Below, piece by piece: positions 21,644 through 33,765 of a stretch of DNA of 64,000 nucleotides. The DNA comes from Nosema muscidifuracis (taxonomy: Eukaryota > Microsporidia > Nosematidae): assembly GCA_028335825.1 (NCBI GenBank), contig JAIOKI010000022.1, forward strand, positions 248,001-312,000. The letters run 5' to 3'. Position numbers and translations under genes: made by a program. The notes beneath the pieces were generated by a model. The model saw only the letters and a list, made by a program, of their open reading frames with translations, was not told where the DNA came from and made no database searches. How positions within the stretch are numbered: the stretch's first letter is position 1; the number at the start of each line of letters is the position of its first letter.

Positions 21644-23991
21644 GTATTAAAATTATTATGTTTTGAAATGTTGTTAGTTTTTCGGTTTGGTGTTTTTTTT
21701 AAAAGTATTGATTTTTAAAGTAGTCTGTTTATTTAATTAACGCTTTGATGTCAAAGTCTTTTTTATACAATTTAAATTGAGTTTGTATTTTGATCAATAT
21801 TATTTGTTATAACACAATAAAAATGTATGTTGTTTAGATATTTTCTATTTACGTCATTATGATTCACTACATATTTATTTTTAGTAAAAAATTTTATATC
21901 ATGAAAAGTGATTTTTTTACAAAATAAAATATTTTATTTATGATTCTCTTATGTATTTATCATTTTATTAGTACTCTCTTAAATATCTTTACACTATAAA
22001 ATAAATAATATAAATATAATCTTTCATTTATCATTTTCTTATTTATCTTAATATCTTTACACTATAAAATAAATAATATAAATATAATCATTCATTTATC
22101 ATTTTATTAGTACTCTCTTAAATATCTCTACACTATAAAAAAATAATTTAAATATAATTATTCATTTATCATTTTCTTATTTATCTTAATTCAAACTCTT
22201 TTTTAACTTCTCATTAATCTTAAAACTGTTTTTTATATTAATATATGCTCTGTAGAAATTGTTTATCTTTAAAGACTCTTATTAAGATAGATGTTTCTAA
22301 TTGAGTTATATTTTATATTAGAGATAAAATTAAATTATAATTCTATCAGATAAAAACATGTATAATATTTTTATTAATTAATACTTGTATAAAGAATCTA
22401 TTTGATTATCTACAGATCATATTTTAGTTGTATACGTAATAAGATATTTTATTCAATATAAGATCGTATCATAATAAAATTTGATATATGAATGGATTCA
22501 AATTCTATTAACAGAGTATAATAATATCATTAACTAAATACATAAATATTGGAGTATCTTATTACTAAATCATATTGATTTCATAATATTTTTAAAACTT
22601 AAATTTCTGTTATAAAATAAAAAAAATATCTTTTCATAAAAATGATACTAAAATTTTCAGTTTCTTTAATTCAAGATTTATTCTTCAATGTGAAGTTTAT
22701 TTCATTTTTATCTATCAATTTTTTAATTATTTTTAAAAGATAGAAATTTAATAAATAAGTTTATAATTGTTAAGACCAGAAGAAAGTCTGTATAATGTAT
22801 TTAAAAAAAAGTAAATATATTATAAATATAATTACAATTTTATATAGTATTTAAATTAATAGTAAATGTTTCTATTAGTTATAAAATAATTTTATATATT
22901 AAACTATCAATAAGAAAAAATTAATTGATTTTATAAATTTACTTGATAGATTAATATATTATTATGTATTAAAGAATCATTGCTTATAATGTTTTTTAAA
23001 TTCTAGTGATCTTCATAGATTAATATATTAATAAGTATTAAAGAATCATTATTTGATAATCTTATACAACAACTAGAATTTTATAATCTGTTATAAAATA
23101 TATTCATAAAATAAGTATAATAAATTAGTTGAAAAGTAAGTATAATAAATTATTTATAAAGCAAGTATAATAAATTTATAAAGTAAATATAATAAATTTA
23201 TAAAGTAAGTATAATAAATTTATTAAGTAAGTATAATAAATAAAGATTTCATTTAAGAATTTAGATGATAAAGATTATTATTCTTCATATTTAATTAACA
23301 TAGAAAAAACTTAGTCAGATGACATTTAGATAAGGTAAAAGTTAAATGATTGATTTTTAATAAAACTTGTTTATTATTCTTTAAAACAAACACCATTTAG
23401 ATTTTATTTAATTTAAAATATAGAAATTTATTGAAGAATGTCATTATATTTGTTATATGGTGACGTCATTGTTTACATTTATGTATAATATTCTAACACT
23501 TAATTATTTGAAAAATATTTTTTCTACTGTTTGGACAAAAGAAAGACTAAGAAGATATAATTGATATTAAATTTATTAAAAATATTTTATATAGAAAGAG
23601 ATTTATGATCTTTTTTTAAAAAATGATTAGCTTGTAAATTATATAATTATTGAACATAAGAAATTTAAATCAGTAAATCTTTTATAAAAGCTATGTACAT
23701 TTTAAATACTTTTATCTTAGAATATTTATTTGTTATACATTTTTATGTATGATTTAAGAGTAAGTTAGTTAAATTTGATTATTTTTATGTTTGTTAAGAC
23801 GATTTTTTAATTTACTGCAAAAATTTTAAATAAATTAATTTAAATAATTTTTTTAGTACATTTAATTTTGAAATCTAATAAATCATGGTCATAAAGCTTC
23901 TTTAATATATCATAATAATACTCTATAACAAATTTTGATAATAAAACTTCTTTATAAATTATTTATATTGAGATAATTTTTAATACCCTTA
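21644..23991. repeat. Long AT-rich spacer with tandem repeats
   Basis: No gene. At about 21960-22195 a TTATCATTTT...TTTACACTATAAAATAAATAATATAAATATAATC unit is present three times with variation. At 23100-23240 an 18-base AAGTATAATAAATTTATA-like unit recurs about seven times. TGACGTCA is at 23461-23468. Confidence 0.7.
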
Positions 23992-24405
23992 ATGTTGTTA
24001 ATTATTTTATGTAAGTACTTGATTAAAGCATCTATCGAAAGTAATAAACAAAATTTTGATTATAAAAGGCTATGTGAAGAAAATGATAACAACTATGAAG
24101 AGATTATTGTGGATCCATATTATGTACCTTTAGAAGGATCTATAGATCCTTTAATTACAGATAATTCTTCAGATTGTTTATCTGATACTAAAAATACTCT
24201 TCCTAATACTAAAAATATTCTTCCTAATGATAATGTAGTTGAAGATATTGAAAATTGTTATCTACCAGAAACTAAAAATAAAGGACTTCCTACTATTATC
24301 TTTGATAATGAAAAATATCAGAGGGTTTATAAAGATGCAACACCAAGCTTTATTAAAGATTCTATCGAAAATAAAGAACAAGATATTAAAAAAAATAAAA
24401 AATAA
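23992..24405 (+). CDS. Small exported acidic protein with IKAS leader
   Basis: Unrecognised 137-residue protein. The leader MLLIILCKYLIKAS places Lys at residue 12 followed by A-S, the same arrangement as in several genes downstream. The rest is acidic, with a DTKNTLPNTKNILPN mini-repeat and a Lys-rich end. CCC at 23986-23988 supports the start. The next gene begins 116 bases on. Function unknown; export is inferred from the leader. Confidence 0.75.
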   Translation: MLLIILCKYLIKASIESNKQNFDYKRLCEENDNNYEEIIVDPYYVPLEGSIDPLITDNSSDCLSDTKNTLPNTKNILPNDNVVEDIENCYLPETKNKGLPTIIFDNEKYQRVYKDATPSFIKDSIENKEQDIKKNKK

Positions 24406-24521
24406 TTAATTTATAATTTTTTTTAACAACGATTTAATATGTTATTTTTTTAGTTCTAATATCTTCTTAATAAAATTATGTATTTATCTAATATTAGTTA
24501 CGAATGATAAAAATTTAACCC

Positions 24522-24830
24522 ATGATATTAATCTCGATGTTAAAATTTTTATTGAATTTTTTATTAAGTTTTAGCATTATAGAAAGTATTGGCTATACAG
24601 AGCAAGATGAAATAATTGTTAATTATGAGAAAGATGATCAAGCTAATATTTCTGAGAGTGATCAAGCTAATATTTTTGAAAATGATGAAACTAATATTTT
24701 TGAGAGTGATGAAGACAAAAATTCTCATATAAAAGAAAAATCTTTTATAACTATAAAAAAAAATAGATTTGGATCTTACATAGATTATCTTACGATAACT
24801 CCACTTGATGAAGAATATTTGTTAGAATAA
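24522..24830 (+). CDS. Small exported acidic repeat protein
   Basis: Unrecognised 102-residue protein. The first 22 residues are hydrophobic (MILISMLKFLLNFLLSFSII), a signal peptide or anchor, followed by about three copies of a 10-residue DxANIxExD-type unit and a short C-terminal region. CCC immediately precedes ATG (24519-24521). It lacks the IK-S leader ending of its neighbours. Confidence 0.75.
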   Translation: MILISMLKFLLNFLLSFSIIESIGYTEQDEIIVNYEKDDQANISESDQANIFENDETNIFESDEDKNSHIKEKSFITIKKNRFGSYIDYLTITPLDEEYLLE

Positions 24831-26712
24831 ATTCGATCTCATTAAATGTTTTTATACAATCAATATAAAATTAATCTTTATTATGATATTTTGAAGAGTA
24901 ATATAAAAAATTTTATATATATTTGTTAGACATTATTAAGTTGAAGACATTTATTAAAATCAATTGTTTGACAGGATGACACGTCTTCTAATATTTATTT
25001 TAAATAATTTCACTTTTAGCTAATTTAATAATAAACATAAATAGATAACATTAATAATATCTTAAATTATTTATTAAAAATAACAAGTTATTTAGAACAG
25101 TAAAAATTTTATATATTTAAGATTTTATTGGCCAGGGGGTTTTTCTTCTTTACTGATTTTATTTTATTTTTTTTTATATATTTAAGATATACTGGTAAAA
25201 ATAAACATATTAGTAAAAAGTATGGTTATATGTGGTAATATATCTTAATAAAAATACAATATTTAATCATTTATACTAAATACTTAGAATATTTCATTTT
25301 TTATAGCGTGATTTAAATTTAATTAGAAAATAATGTGTATATTAAAATAAAAGCTATTAAATTTAGTTAAGATATTTAAAAATATTACTTGTAGAAAGTA
25401 AATTTATCAAGTGAAAATAAAATAAATCTATGCTGTTAAAAATTATATTTGTTATGAGAGAATTTGTTGAATTAATAGAAAAAAGATAATTGAGTTAAAA
25501 TATAATTCTAACTCGAATACATCAAAATTTTTAAATTTATTCTGATCTTAGAAATTATCTTACAATTAATCATTTAAAGTGATTTATTAACGAGATTATT
25601 GGTAAATGTATATAAAAATACCATTGATGGTAATTGTGATGATAGGACAAATATATTTTGATATTATAATATATCTTTATAAAAATTGATTTGCTTAGAT
25701 TTATATTCTAAAAAATAGTATATTTGAATTAAAAATAATGTAAACGTTCTAGTATTTTTTATATAAAATAAATCAATATAAAAATTTTGCTATTTATTGA
25801 ATTCTGATTTATATTTTTTCTACTAGCTAAATCCTTTCCATTTTAAGAACGGGAATATACTTCTATTATTAAGGGTTAAAAAATAAATAGCAAACTTTTT
25901 ATATAATAAGATAGATTGATCTCGAAGTACAAATATTTCTTTGAATAATAATATATCTATAAATAAAATGATTCTTTAAGTTTATTTTATTATAAAAAAT
26001 TATCTAAAGTTTTTCTGTTTTATAAATGAATGTAATTTAATAAGAGAAAAAAATAAATACATTTCAACTTTATATATTTTTATAAATAGCTTTAATAATT
26101 CATAATACTTACACATTATCAAATAAACGAGTATTAGCTCTAGTGTAAATCAAAATTATGGCTTTTAGTCAAACTTTATATATTTTTCTATTCATTCTAT
26201 TATTTTGTTATAAAAATAAAATTTTAGATTTTTTACATGGAATGTCATATAAAAACGTGTATAAATAAAATAAGTTTTTTAATAAAATTTTAATGTATAA
26301 TATGAGATTAAATGATTTATAAATTCAATAAGTTTCTTAATAAAAATTTTAATTTATAATATGAGACTAAACGTGTATAAATTAAATAAGTTTTTTATTA
26401 TAACATTTTTCAATTAAAATATTAGAAAAAAGCATTTTAAGGTCATGTTATTTTCATTTTAATTTACAGGTAAAATATAAATTTATAATTATATAATTAA
26501 ACTTTTTTTATTCATTTTGTCACATTTAATTGTTTGATTTTTTTTTATAAATTAAAATTTAATATGACGAATGAGAAAGTAATAAAAAAACAAAAAAATT
26601 TAAATATAAAAAAATTAATTTCAAATTTAATTATGTGTTGTTAAAATAAATAACATATTTAAATAATTTTATTAAATTATAGTTTTTTTAATAGAATTTA
26701 ATATACACCCCC
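24831..26712. other. Long gene-free AT-rich spacer
   Basis: No gene recognised on either strand. A GGCCAGGGGG run at about 25130 is unusual for its surroundings, but no start codon follows it on either strand. Loose repeats of a TATAAATTAAATAAGTTTTTTA-like string occur at 26260-26400. Confidence 0.55.
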
Positions 26713-27324
26713 ATGCTATTTTTTCTTATCTTTTACAATATGATAAAAGCATCTAAGAAATCAAATGCTGGACAAGTACTTGGAAGTCTTTTGGATACAC
26801 CTAGTATAATTAGTGATACTACTTATTCAGAAGATAATGTGGAAATAAAAACTAAGAAAAAGATTGATGAATCTTCAGAAAACCTTAGAATGTTATTAAC
26901 TATGATGGATAATTCTGAAGATGAAAGTGATTTAGAAGAATCTTTAGAATATTTTTCTAAAATTGATAAAAATTTTAGAGAAAAATACAAAAGTATTACT
27001 CTAAAAGAACTTGAAAATAAGATTATTTATTTGAATACATTATACGATAATGAACAAAAAAAAATGAGAGAGATGATAAGTACCGCTAATAATTTATTAA
27101 AACGAAGTGACAAAGAAGTTTTATATATGGAATGGAAAAAAAAAGGAATAAGAGCTGAAGATTTTTACAATTTGGAAGATAATTTTGAAATTCTTGACAA
27201 ATATAAAGAAGAAATTTATCATTATACTACGTTAATTTATTATCGATTTCTTGATGAGAATGTTAAAAATAATATTAAAGTATCTTCTCAGAAGAAATCT
27301 AGTCAAGAATTAGTAAAAAATTAA
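26713..27324 (+). CDS. Exported family protein, IKAS leader (203 aa)
   Basis: Unrecognised. The leader MLFFLIFYNMIKAS has Lys12. The mature part is charged and probably helical. It is most like the next gene: both have an SKIDKNF/SKTDENI stretch, a KxxLENKI/SEIQNKI helix, and a Y-x-TL(L/I) motif followed by an aromatic near the end. The terminal Y..LI.YRFL pattern also matches genes at 29299, 36561 and 38769. CCCCC touches the ATG (26708-26712). Inferred: a secreted member of a lineage-specific superfamily. Confidence 0.82.
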   Translation: MLFFLIFYNMIKASKKSNAGQVLGSLLDTPSIISDTTYSEDNVEIKTKKKIDESSENLRMLLTMMDNSEDESDLEESLEYFSKIDKNFREKYKSITLKELENKIIYLNTLYDNEQKKMREMISTANNLLKRSDKEVLYMEWKKKGIRAEDFYNLEDNFEILDKYKEEIYHYTTLIYYRFLDENVKNNIKVSSQKKSSQELVKN

Positions 27325-27547
27325 AACTTTTTTTTTATTTTTAATTACGTCATTATTAAAAATCATATCTTATTATAAATTTTAATGGAAGTTATGATTT
27401 ATATTGAATGATTAATGTTATAAATATTTTTAATTATATATTTTTCAGTCTCCTTTTTAAAGAATCAAAATATTTTTTTATTTTAATTAAATTTAATTTC
27501 GTTAAAAATTTATTCAATTTTTTAAAAAAAAATTATTCTATGCCCCA

Positions 27548-28189
27548 ATGCTTTTATTAAATCTATATTTTATTATAACTATGACCAGAGAATCAGAAAA
27601 TATTGATGTTATGTTAGACTGTCTAATGGATACTGTTTCACTTTTAAAGTCTACTGTTAATTCTCATGAAATGAACCAAGCAAAAACTAAGAAATTTGTT
27701 AAGAAAGCATCTAAGCATTTGAGAAAGATTTTTGATTTAATTAAGAAAGACACGCTTGATTTTGTTTTAGAAAAAGCTTTAAATCAGTTATCAAAGACTG
27801 ATGAAAATATTGAAAAAAAGTATGAAAAGATGTCTGTAAGTGAAATACAAAATAAAATAGATAATCTTAATATTTTGTTATTCGAAGGAGAATCAAAGCT
27901 CATTGATCATTTAAGAATAACTCCTGACTTATCTAAAGATGAAATAGCAAAAAAACAATGGAATACTTGGAAGAAATTTGATTCAATGTTTAATAAAGAA
28001 TTTAGTGATAACGAAGAATGCCACACTAAGAATTATAACGATCTAAACGAAGTTTATTATTTACTTAATACTATAGAGGATCATATAGAAGCTTATTCTA
28101 CTTTATTATCATTCAAATTTTTAGAAACTATGAGTGAATCTTCTATTGATGATAGTAAAGAAGTTTGTTATCAGAATATAAAAAATTAA
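27548..28189 (+). CDS. Exported family protein (213 aa)
   Basis: Unrecognised. Close paralogue of the upstream gene (stop to start 223 bases), with the same order of helices and the C-terminal AYSTLLSFKFLE motif. The leader MLLLNLYFIITMTRE is hydrophobic but lacks the IK-x-S ending. CCCC lies at 27543-27546. Tandem duplication is the simplest origin of the pair. Confidence 0.82.
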   Translation: MLLLNLYFIITMTRESENIDVMLDCLMDTVSLLKSTVNSHEMNQAKTKKFVKKASKHLRKIFDLIKKDTLDFVLEKALNQLSKTDENIEKKYEKMSVSEIQNKIDNLNILLFEGESKLIDHLRITPDLSKDEIAKKQWNTWKKFDSMFNKEFSDNEECHTKNYNDLNEVYYLLNTIEDHIEAYSTLLSFKFLETMSESSIDDSKEVCYQNIKN

Positions 28190-29298
28190 ATTAATTTTAA
28201 ATTTATAACAGAGATGTTTTAAATATTATCAAAAATTCAATAAATTTCTATTTATATAAAATGTTTGAATTTAAAATTTATTATTATATTTAATTAATTT
28301 TTATAATACAATTATTTTAATTACTTATATATTTTATCTGCTAATAATAAAATTACATCAGGATTTGAGAAAGGAAAGTTTAGCTAGTCATTTAAATAAA
28401 AATTTAATTAATTGTTAAACCCTTTTGATAATTTTTTAAAGATTAGTTGTAAATATTATATTGAGTAGTATAAATAGATTTAATATTAAAATTTATATAT
28501 GTATATTGATAAAAATTTATACATGGTATATTTATATAATTTATATATGGTATATTAATATAATTTATACATGGTACATTAATATAATTTATATATGGTA
28601 TATTCATATAATATGAAGTATTTAAAATTTGAATTTAATTAATTATTTAAAAAATCAATTATTGTTAACTTAAAATTACCTCTGATAATTGTTTTTACAA
28701 GACAAATTAAATCGATCATTAATGAGAAATTAAACTGAAAACTTATTTTTATAATTGTGTAGTTTTAACTAATTTAAAATATTTTAAATTACGAAAATGT
28801 TCAAAATAATAATATTTTTGTGACGTACTGACATCATCGTATAATATTTATTTGTGAATATTTTTACATCTACTCATTTAATATTAAACAAATAAATTTA
28901 CAGTTTAATTTTTTTGTGTAATTTCTTTCATATTATTTTAAAAAAATTTACACATCATTTATGTCAAAATTCTCAAAATGAAATTTTTAACATTAGACTT
29001 TACAAATAAAAGACTGAAAAATAAGAATTAATTTTATAAATATTTATTAAATTAAATAATTTACAAAATCTCTAATATATTAAAATCAGGATTCTTATAA
29101 AAAATATTCTAAAATAAGTTTAAGACATATTTTTAATATAAAAGATTTTCTTTAATATTTTAAATTAAATACTTTACTTTATTAATGTTTTTAATACATC
29201 TTATTATTTTGTAGTACATATATATAAACGAAAAAAAAAATAAATTAAATGTCAAACGTTTCTTAATTAAATATTTAAACAGTTTTATTGAAACCCCA
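28190..29298. repeat. AT-rich spacer with 27-base repeats
   Basis: No gene. About five copies of a TTTATATATGGTATATTAATATAA-like unit at 28490-28612. TGACGTACTGACATCA at 28821 is a near-match to the palindromes noted elsewhere. Confidence 0.65.
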
Positions 29299-29961
29299 AT
29301 GCTATTATTATTTCTATATCATACATTTGTTAAATTATCATCCTCTGAAAATTCATCAGAAGATGAAATTTATGATATTGTAAACTATGCTTCTAAAATA
29401 ATCGAAATATTACCAAATTCAGAAACATCACATCTTGACAATGATTTAGCAGTTAAATATATTTTAGAAGATTGGTTAGTATCAAGAATATATGATTTAG
29501 ATTGGATGTGTAAAGAAAAAAATTGTAATTTTTTAATTATACTTAATATACTTGAAAAAAGAAGTTATGAAAGATTAGAAAAGTTGGAATCTGAAAATAC
29601 ATTTGATTATTCAAATATGACAGATTCTATTTTAGAATTACATTTAAAGAATTATATGGATCGTATTGAGAGTTTTGAAAATGTGAATGGAAATACAGAA
29701 GTACTTCTTCTAAAAAAGAAAAACATTTATGATGTTTTTGCATGGAATGTTTCAAAAATAGATACTTGCACTAAAATATTAGATGAAGTATTAGACACCA
29801 AAAATTTATCTTGTGATCAATTATGTCTATATAGGTATATCAAAAATTTGTGTGTATTAAGTGAATATGCAAATTTACTTACTATACGTATTTTAAGAAA
29901 AAATATTGAATACATAAAATCTAAAAAGTGCTATTTTGAATATTTAAAGTTACCAGTTTAG
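29299..29961 (+). CDS. Exported family protein, VKLS leader (220 aa)
   Basis: Unrecognised. The leader MLLLFLYHTFVKLS has Lys12. Next comes an IVNYASKIIEILP helix that corresponds to ILNFSKEILIIYD in the gene at 36561. A central DRIESFENV, a FAWNVS string and a terminal YANLLTIRILRKN match the genes at 31515 (YVWHIT, LGLLTLNLMKK) and 36561 (YTWIYE, SDLLTIKFLRR). CCCC is at 29294-29297 and the stop is TAG. Inferred: a secreted helical protein of the same superfamily. Confidence 0.83.
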   Translation: MLLLFLYHTFVKLSSSENSSEDEIYDIVNYASKIIEILPNSETSHLDNDLAVKYILEDWLVSRIYDLDWMCKEKNCNFLIILNILEKRSYERLEKLESENTFDYSNMTDSILELHLKNYMDRIESFENVNGNTEVLLLKKKNIYDVFAWNVSKIDTCTKILDEVLDTKNLSCDQLCLYRYIKNLCVLSEYANLLTIRILRKNIEYIKSKKCYFEYLKLPV

Positions 29962-31514
29962 AGACTAATAAATAATTTTTATTTTATATATCTTTTTTTT
30001 TTGTAAAATCAAGTATACTTGGTCTTAGTATTTATTATTAAGCTGTTAAATAAAAACTATTTTGAATAAGATCAAAAGTCCATTCGAAATAGTAGATAAA
30101 TAAGTTTATTATTATACGAGAATGTACTTATATTATTAAAAGTTAAAAATAAATTTCTCAATTTTTACATCAAACATCATCAGTAAATCGTTTTATAACA
30201 AAAGGTTGACTAATTTGCTAGTATCAAGTACTTTAAAAAGAAAGAGTGAAATACGTTAAATACATTTGATGAAGTTATAATTAATTTATGTTGAATATAT
30301 CTTTCTATCTGTTTAACTTCTCTTATTATCTTGTTTGATTTTATTTCTTTCACCTTTATAGAAAGCTTCAAAATTCATCTTGATCATTTTAGTTTAAACA
30401 TATGTCTGAACTTTGAGTATAATTCAAAGTCTGATATTTATTGTTTTTTAAAAATTTGATATTACATATCAAACAAGAGATTGTTTTTATCTTTTACTTA
30501 TGTGTGAACTAAAAGTAAGATTTATTTGGGAGATATATAAATTATTTAACACTGAGCACCCTGTCAATTTGCTTAAGCTTTTCGAAAAATCAATTCTTGG
30601 GTTAACTAATGCTGGTTTTAACTGCAACTTTTTATAGTCAAGTTGTAAAAAAAGTTTAAAGATTTAGTTTAATATCAGTTATTTATCTAAAGAAATAGTT
30701 AAAGAATGTTTCAGAGACCATTTTAATTAAATTAAACTGATCGTTTGTTAATTTTTATTAACTAAAATTTTTAAAAAAGATTAGCTTTTTAAGGATTAAT
30801 TAATTCTAGAATTTAAAAATACAATCATAAAGATAAAATATAAATGACTAATTGTGTCTAAATTGATTATATATTATTTTTTTATAAAATTTAATATCCA
30901 GTAAAGAAAATTTAATAACTGAATAATAAAAGAAACAAATATAAATGATTTATTAGCCAATGTGTTGTATAAAGAATTGTTGCTGAAAAACATATTTATT
31001 ATTTTAAGGGTTCTTTTTTATAATTATTTGGATTGATAAATTAAATCAGCAAGAAAACTTAAACTGATCCAAAGAATTGACTTTGTTTCTTTATAGACGT
31101 ATCAGTCCCCAACACAATGAATTAGAAACTTGTAACAAATGTAAGACCAATATAATTCCTATTTAAAGATATAGAATTATAAGTAATTATCACTATAAAA
31201 ATTATGTAGTTAGTATTGGCTTATTTTTCATAAAACAGATCATAATGCTTAATAATATATATAAGGAGGAAATTTATTAAAGATAAAGATAAATTTTAGG
31301 TAGAATATATTATAAGGTAAATAATAAGCATCAATCACTTATTGATAAATGTTAAAAAGAATAATAAATTGAAATAAAATTTGTTAATTTAAGAGAATTA
31401 TTTTAACTAAAAACCTAACATAATCGTTTTTATATATAAAAATAAATATTTTTTCTATTTTAATTAAAATTAATTATTATTTTTTTTAATTAAACTTAAT
31501 TAACCCCAATTATA
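29962..31514. other. Gene-free spacer, partly less AT-rich
   Basis: No intact gene. Stretches near 30300-30440 and 30530-30700 are less AT-biased and might be decayed sequence, but nothing recognisable. Elsewhere AT-rich. Confidence 0.5.
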
Positions 31515-32711
31515 ATGTTCTTTTTAAACCATGCATTGATAAAATTAAGTCGATTTCAAGGTAACGAAATATATAAGGAATTATCAACTTCCTATAGTGA
31601 TTTAGATTCTGCTATTGAATACTCAGAAGATCTGTTAAAAGTCTGTTCTTTCTATGAACTTGAAAAAGATGCTGTTGAATATAACAAATCTAAAGAATTT
31701 AATCAGAAATGGTTGAATGAAAGATTATCTGATATGAATAAAGTATGCGAAATAGGAAAAATCAATATTACTATATTATTTCATCTTATTTTTGAATATA
31801 ATTCTAAATTTTTAGGAAAGACCAATTTAATGGAAGAACTTATATGCTTTAAAGATTTAAATCATGATCTAAAAGTCGATTTAGAAATGTATTTGTCTCG
31901 TATAAAAACATGGAAGGAATGTATATTAAGAGAATTTGGATCTTTAGATCCTCTTAAAAATTTTAATAACAAGAAATATGAAGCTTATGTTTGGCATATT
32001 ACTTCTTCAGAAATCGAACTTATAAAGGTAACTGAGGGAATGAATACAAGTGGGTTTAGCACCATGAAAGAGATAACGAATATTTACTTTTCTAATATAG
32101 AATTATTAAATGTGCATTTGGGGTTACTTACTCTAAATTTAATGAAAAAAGAAGGATTACTGGAAGATGATATTGGTGCTTATATAAAAGCCAAGATAGA
32201 TATGAATTGTAAAAAAATTAATGATTTTATAAAAAATATGGAGAAAATGAATGATGAAAAAATTGATGATTCTTTAAAAGATATGGAGAAAGTGAATTAT
32301 GAAAAAATTAATGATTTTATAAAAAATATGGAGAAAATGAATGATGAAAAAATTGATGATTTTATAAAAAATATGGAGAAAATGAATGATGAAAAAATTG
32401 ATGATTCTTTAAAAGATATGGAGAAAGTGAATGATGAAAAAATTGATGATTCTTTAAAAGATATGGAGAAAGTGAATGATGATTCTTTAAAAGATATGAA
32501 GGAAATGAATGATGAAAAAATTACTAATTATTTAAAAAATATGAAGGAAATGAATTATGAAAAAATTACTAATTATTTAAAAAATATGAAGGAAATGAAT
32601 TATGGAAAAATTACTAATTATTTAAAAGCTAAGATATTTATGAATGATGAAAAAAATTCTGATTCTTTAAAAGATATGGAGAAAACGAGTGATGAAAAAA
32701 TTACTAATTAA
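31515..32711 (+). CDS. Exported family protein with C-terminal 17-residue repeats (398 aa)
   Basis: Unrecognised. The leader MFFLNHALIKLS ends in the family signature (Lys at residue 10). Residues 1-230 align in motif order with the genes at 29299 and 36561: DLDSAIEYSEDLLKV, a DRI/SRIKTW helix, FGSLDPL, YVWHIT and LLTLNLMKK. The extra 165 residues are a tandem repeat built on MEKMNDEKIDDSLKD (about 17 residues), charged and probably a long helix or coiled coil. CCCC lies 7 bases before the ATG (31504-31507). Repeat expansion after the domain makes it twice the size of its relatives. Confidence 0.83.
   Translation: MFFLNHALIKLSRFQGNEIYKELSTSYSDLDSAIEYSEDLLKVCSFYELEKDAVEYNKSKEFNQKWLNERLSDMNKVCEIGKINITILFHLIFEYNSKFLGKTNLMEELICFKDLNHDLKVDLEMYLSRIKTWKECILREFGSLDPLKNFNNKKYEAYVWHITSSEIELIKVTEGMNTSGFSTMKEITNIYFSNIELLNVHLGLLTLNLMKKEGLLEDDIGAYIKAKIDMNCKKINDFIKNMEKMNDEKIDDSLKDMEKVNYEKINDFIKNMEKMNDEKIDDFIKNMEKMNDEKIDDSLKDMEKVNDEKIDDSLKDMEKVNDDSLKDMKEMNDEKITNYLKNMKEMNYEKITNYLKNMKEMNYGKITNYLKAKIFMNDEKNSDSLKDMEKTSDEKITN
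32210..32700 (+). repeat. About 51-base coding tandem repeat
   Basis: Imperfect units encode MEKxNDEKIxDxLKD-type peptides, about nine or ten copies, with shortened units. Confidence 0.85.
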
Positions 32712-33765
32712 ATAATAACATTTTGGTAATTAATATTCTTTTATTTTTACTAGATTTATTTCAAATTATAATTTTTTACTTAAAGCTGTTTCAAATGACT
32801 TTTATATTTTTTTATTACATTGTATTGTTGAGAAAAAGCAAATTTTTTAAAAATAGATTAGGGATTATAATTCGTATAATTAATTAAACTCTTTTTTTGC
32901 TTAAAAATAGGTGGAGTTTTTTTAAAATTAAAACAAGCTTGAATGATTATTTTTTATTGTTAGTATAAACTTTTACATAGAAACTAAAGTAAACAAGAAA
33001 AAAGTCTAATTAAATTTTTTTATTCCGTAATAGTTAAAAATGTTTTAACATTTCGTAAAAATACATACATTTTTATATTAATTTATTTATGCTGTAATTA
33101 ATCTCAATAACAGCCAATCATAAATTATTAAATTTAGTTTTAAGGTATATTTTTAATATATACATAGTTCATAAACTTTCTATAATTAAAATTTAATTTA
33201 TTGTTATACCTTTTAAGATCATTTACTACCTTTGTATATATTAATTAATATATAGTATAAAATTTATATTCAAAAGTTTAAGGAAAAAAGTTAATTTATT
33301 TTTTTCAATATATTTTTTGATTATTAATTAAGCAAAGATCTTCAGAAATAATTATACATTAAAAAACCAAAAAAATTTAATATATAGTACAAAAAAATTA
33401 CATTAAAAAGGTTTTTTATTTAATACATGAAATTATAAAGACCTTAAAAAATTAATAAATAACGATTTTAATAAATTGTTAATTATATCAAATTTTTTAA
33501 TAAATATTTATAAATTGTTTTTTGTTTAAATTATAGAATATTCAGTAATAAATTCAGAATTTAAAATTGATGTATAATTTTTAAGGTATTAAGTAAACCA
33601 TTCAATTATATTTAATTTATCATATTAAATTTTAAAAAATATTTGTCAATATATTTGATAGAGAGATGATTTTATTAAAGTTTGTTTCTTATTCTACAAA
33701 CTTTAAATCTGAAAAAAAATATATTAAAAGTATAAAATAAATTAAAAAAAACAGACCCTATAATT
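32712..33765. other. Gene-free AT-rich spacer
   Basis: Nothing coding and no distinct repeat seen. Confidence 0.55.

Noticed and set aside
22490-22520. T-arm-like stem with loop TTCAAAT
   Set aside because: No matching acceptor stem, anticodon arm or D arm could be found, so it is not a tRNA.
23100-23240. Short regularly repeated units considered as a CRISPR array
   Set aside because: Units of 18 bases abut directly with no unique spacers; plain tandem repeat.
25125-25150. GGCCAGGGGG as a minus-strand start signature
   Set aside because: No ATG follows the C-run on the minus strand.
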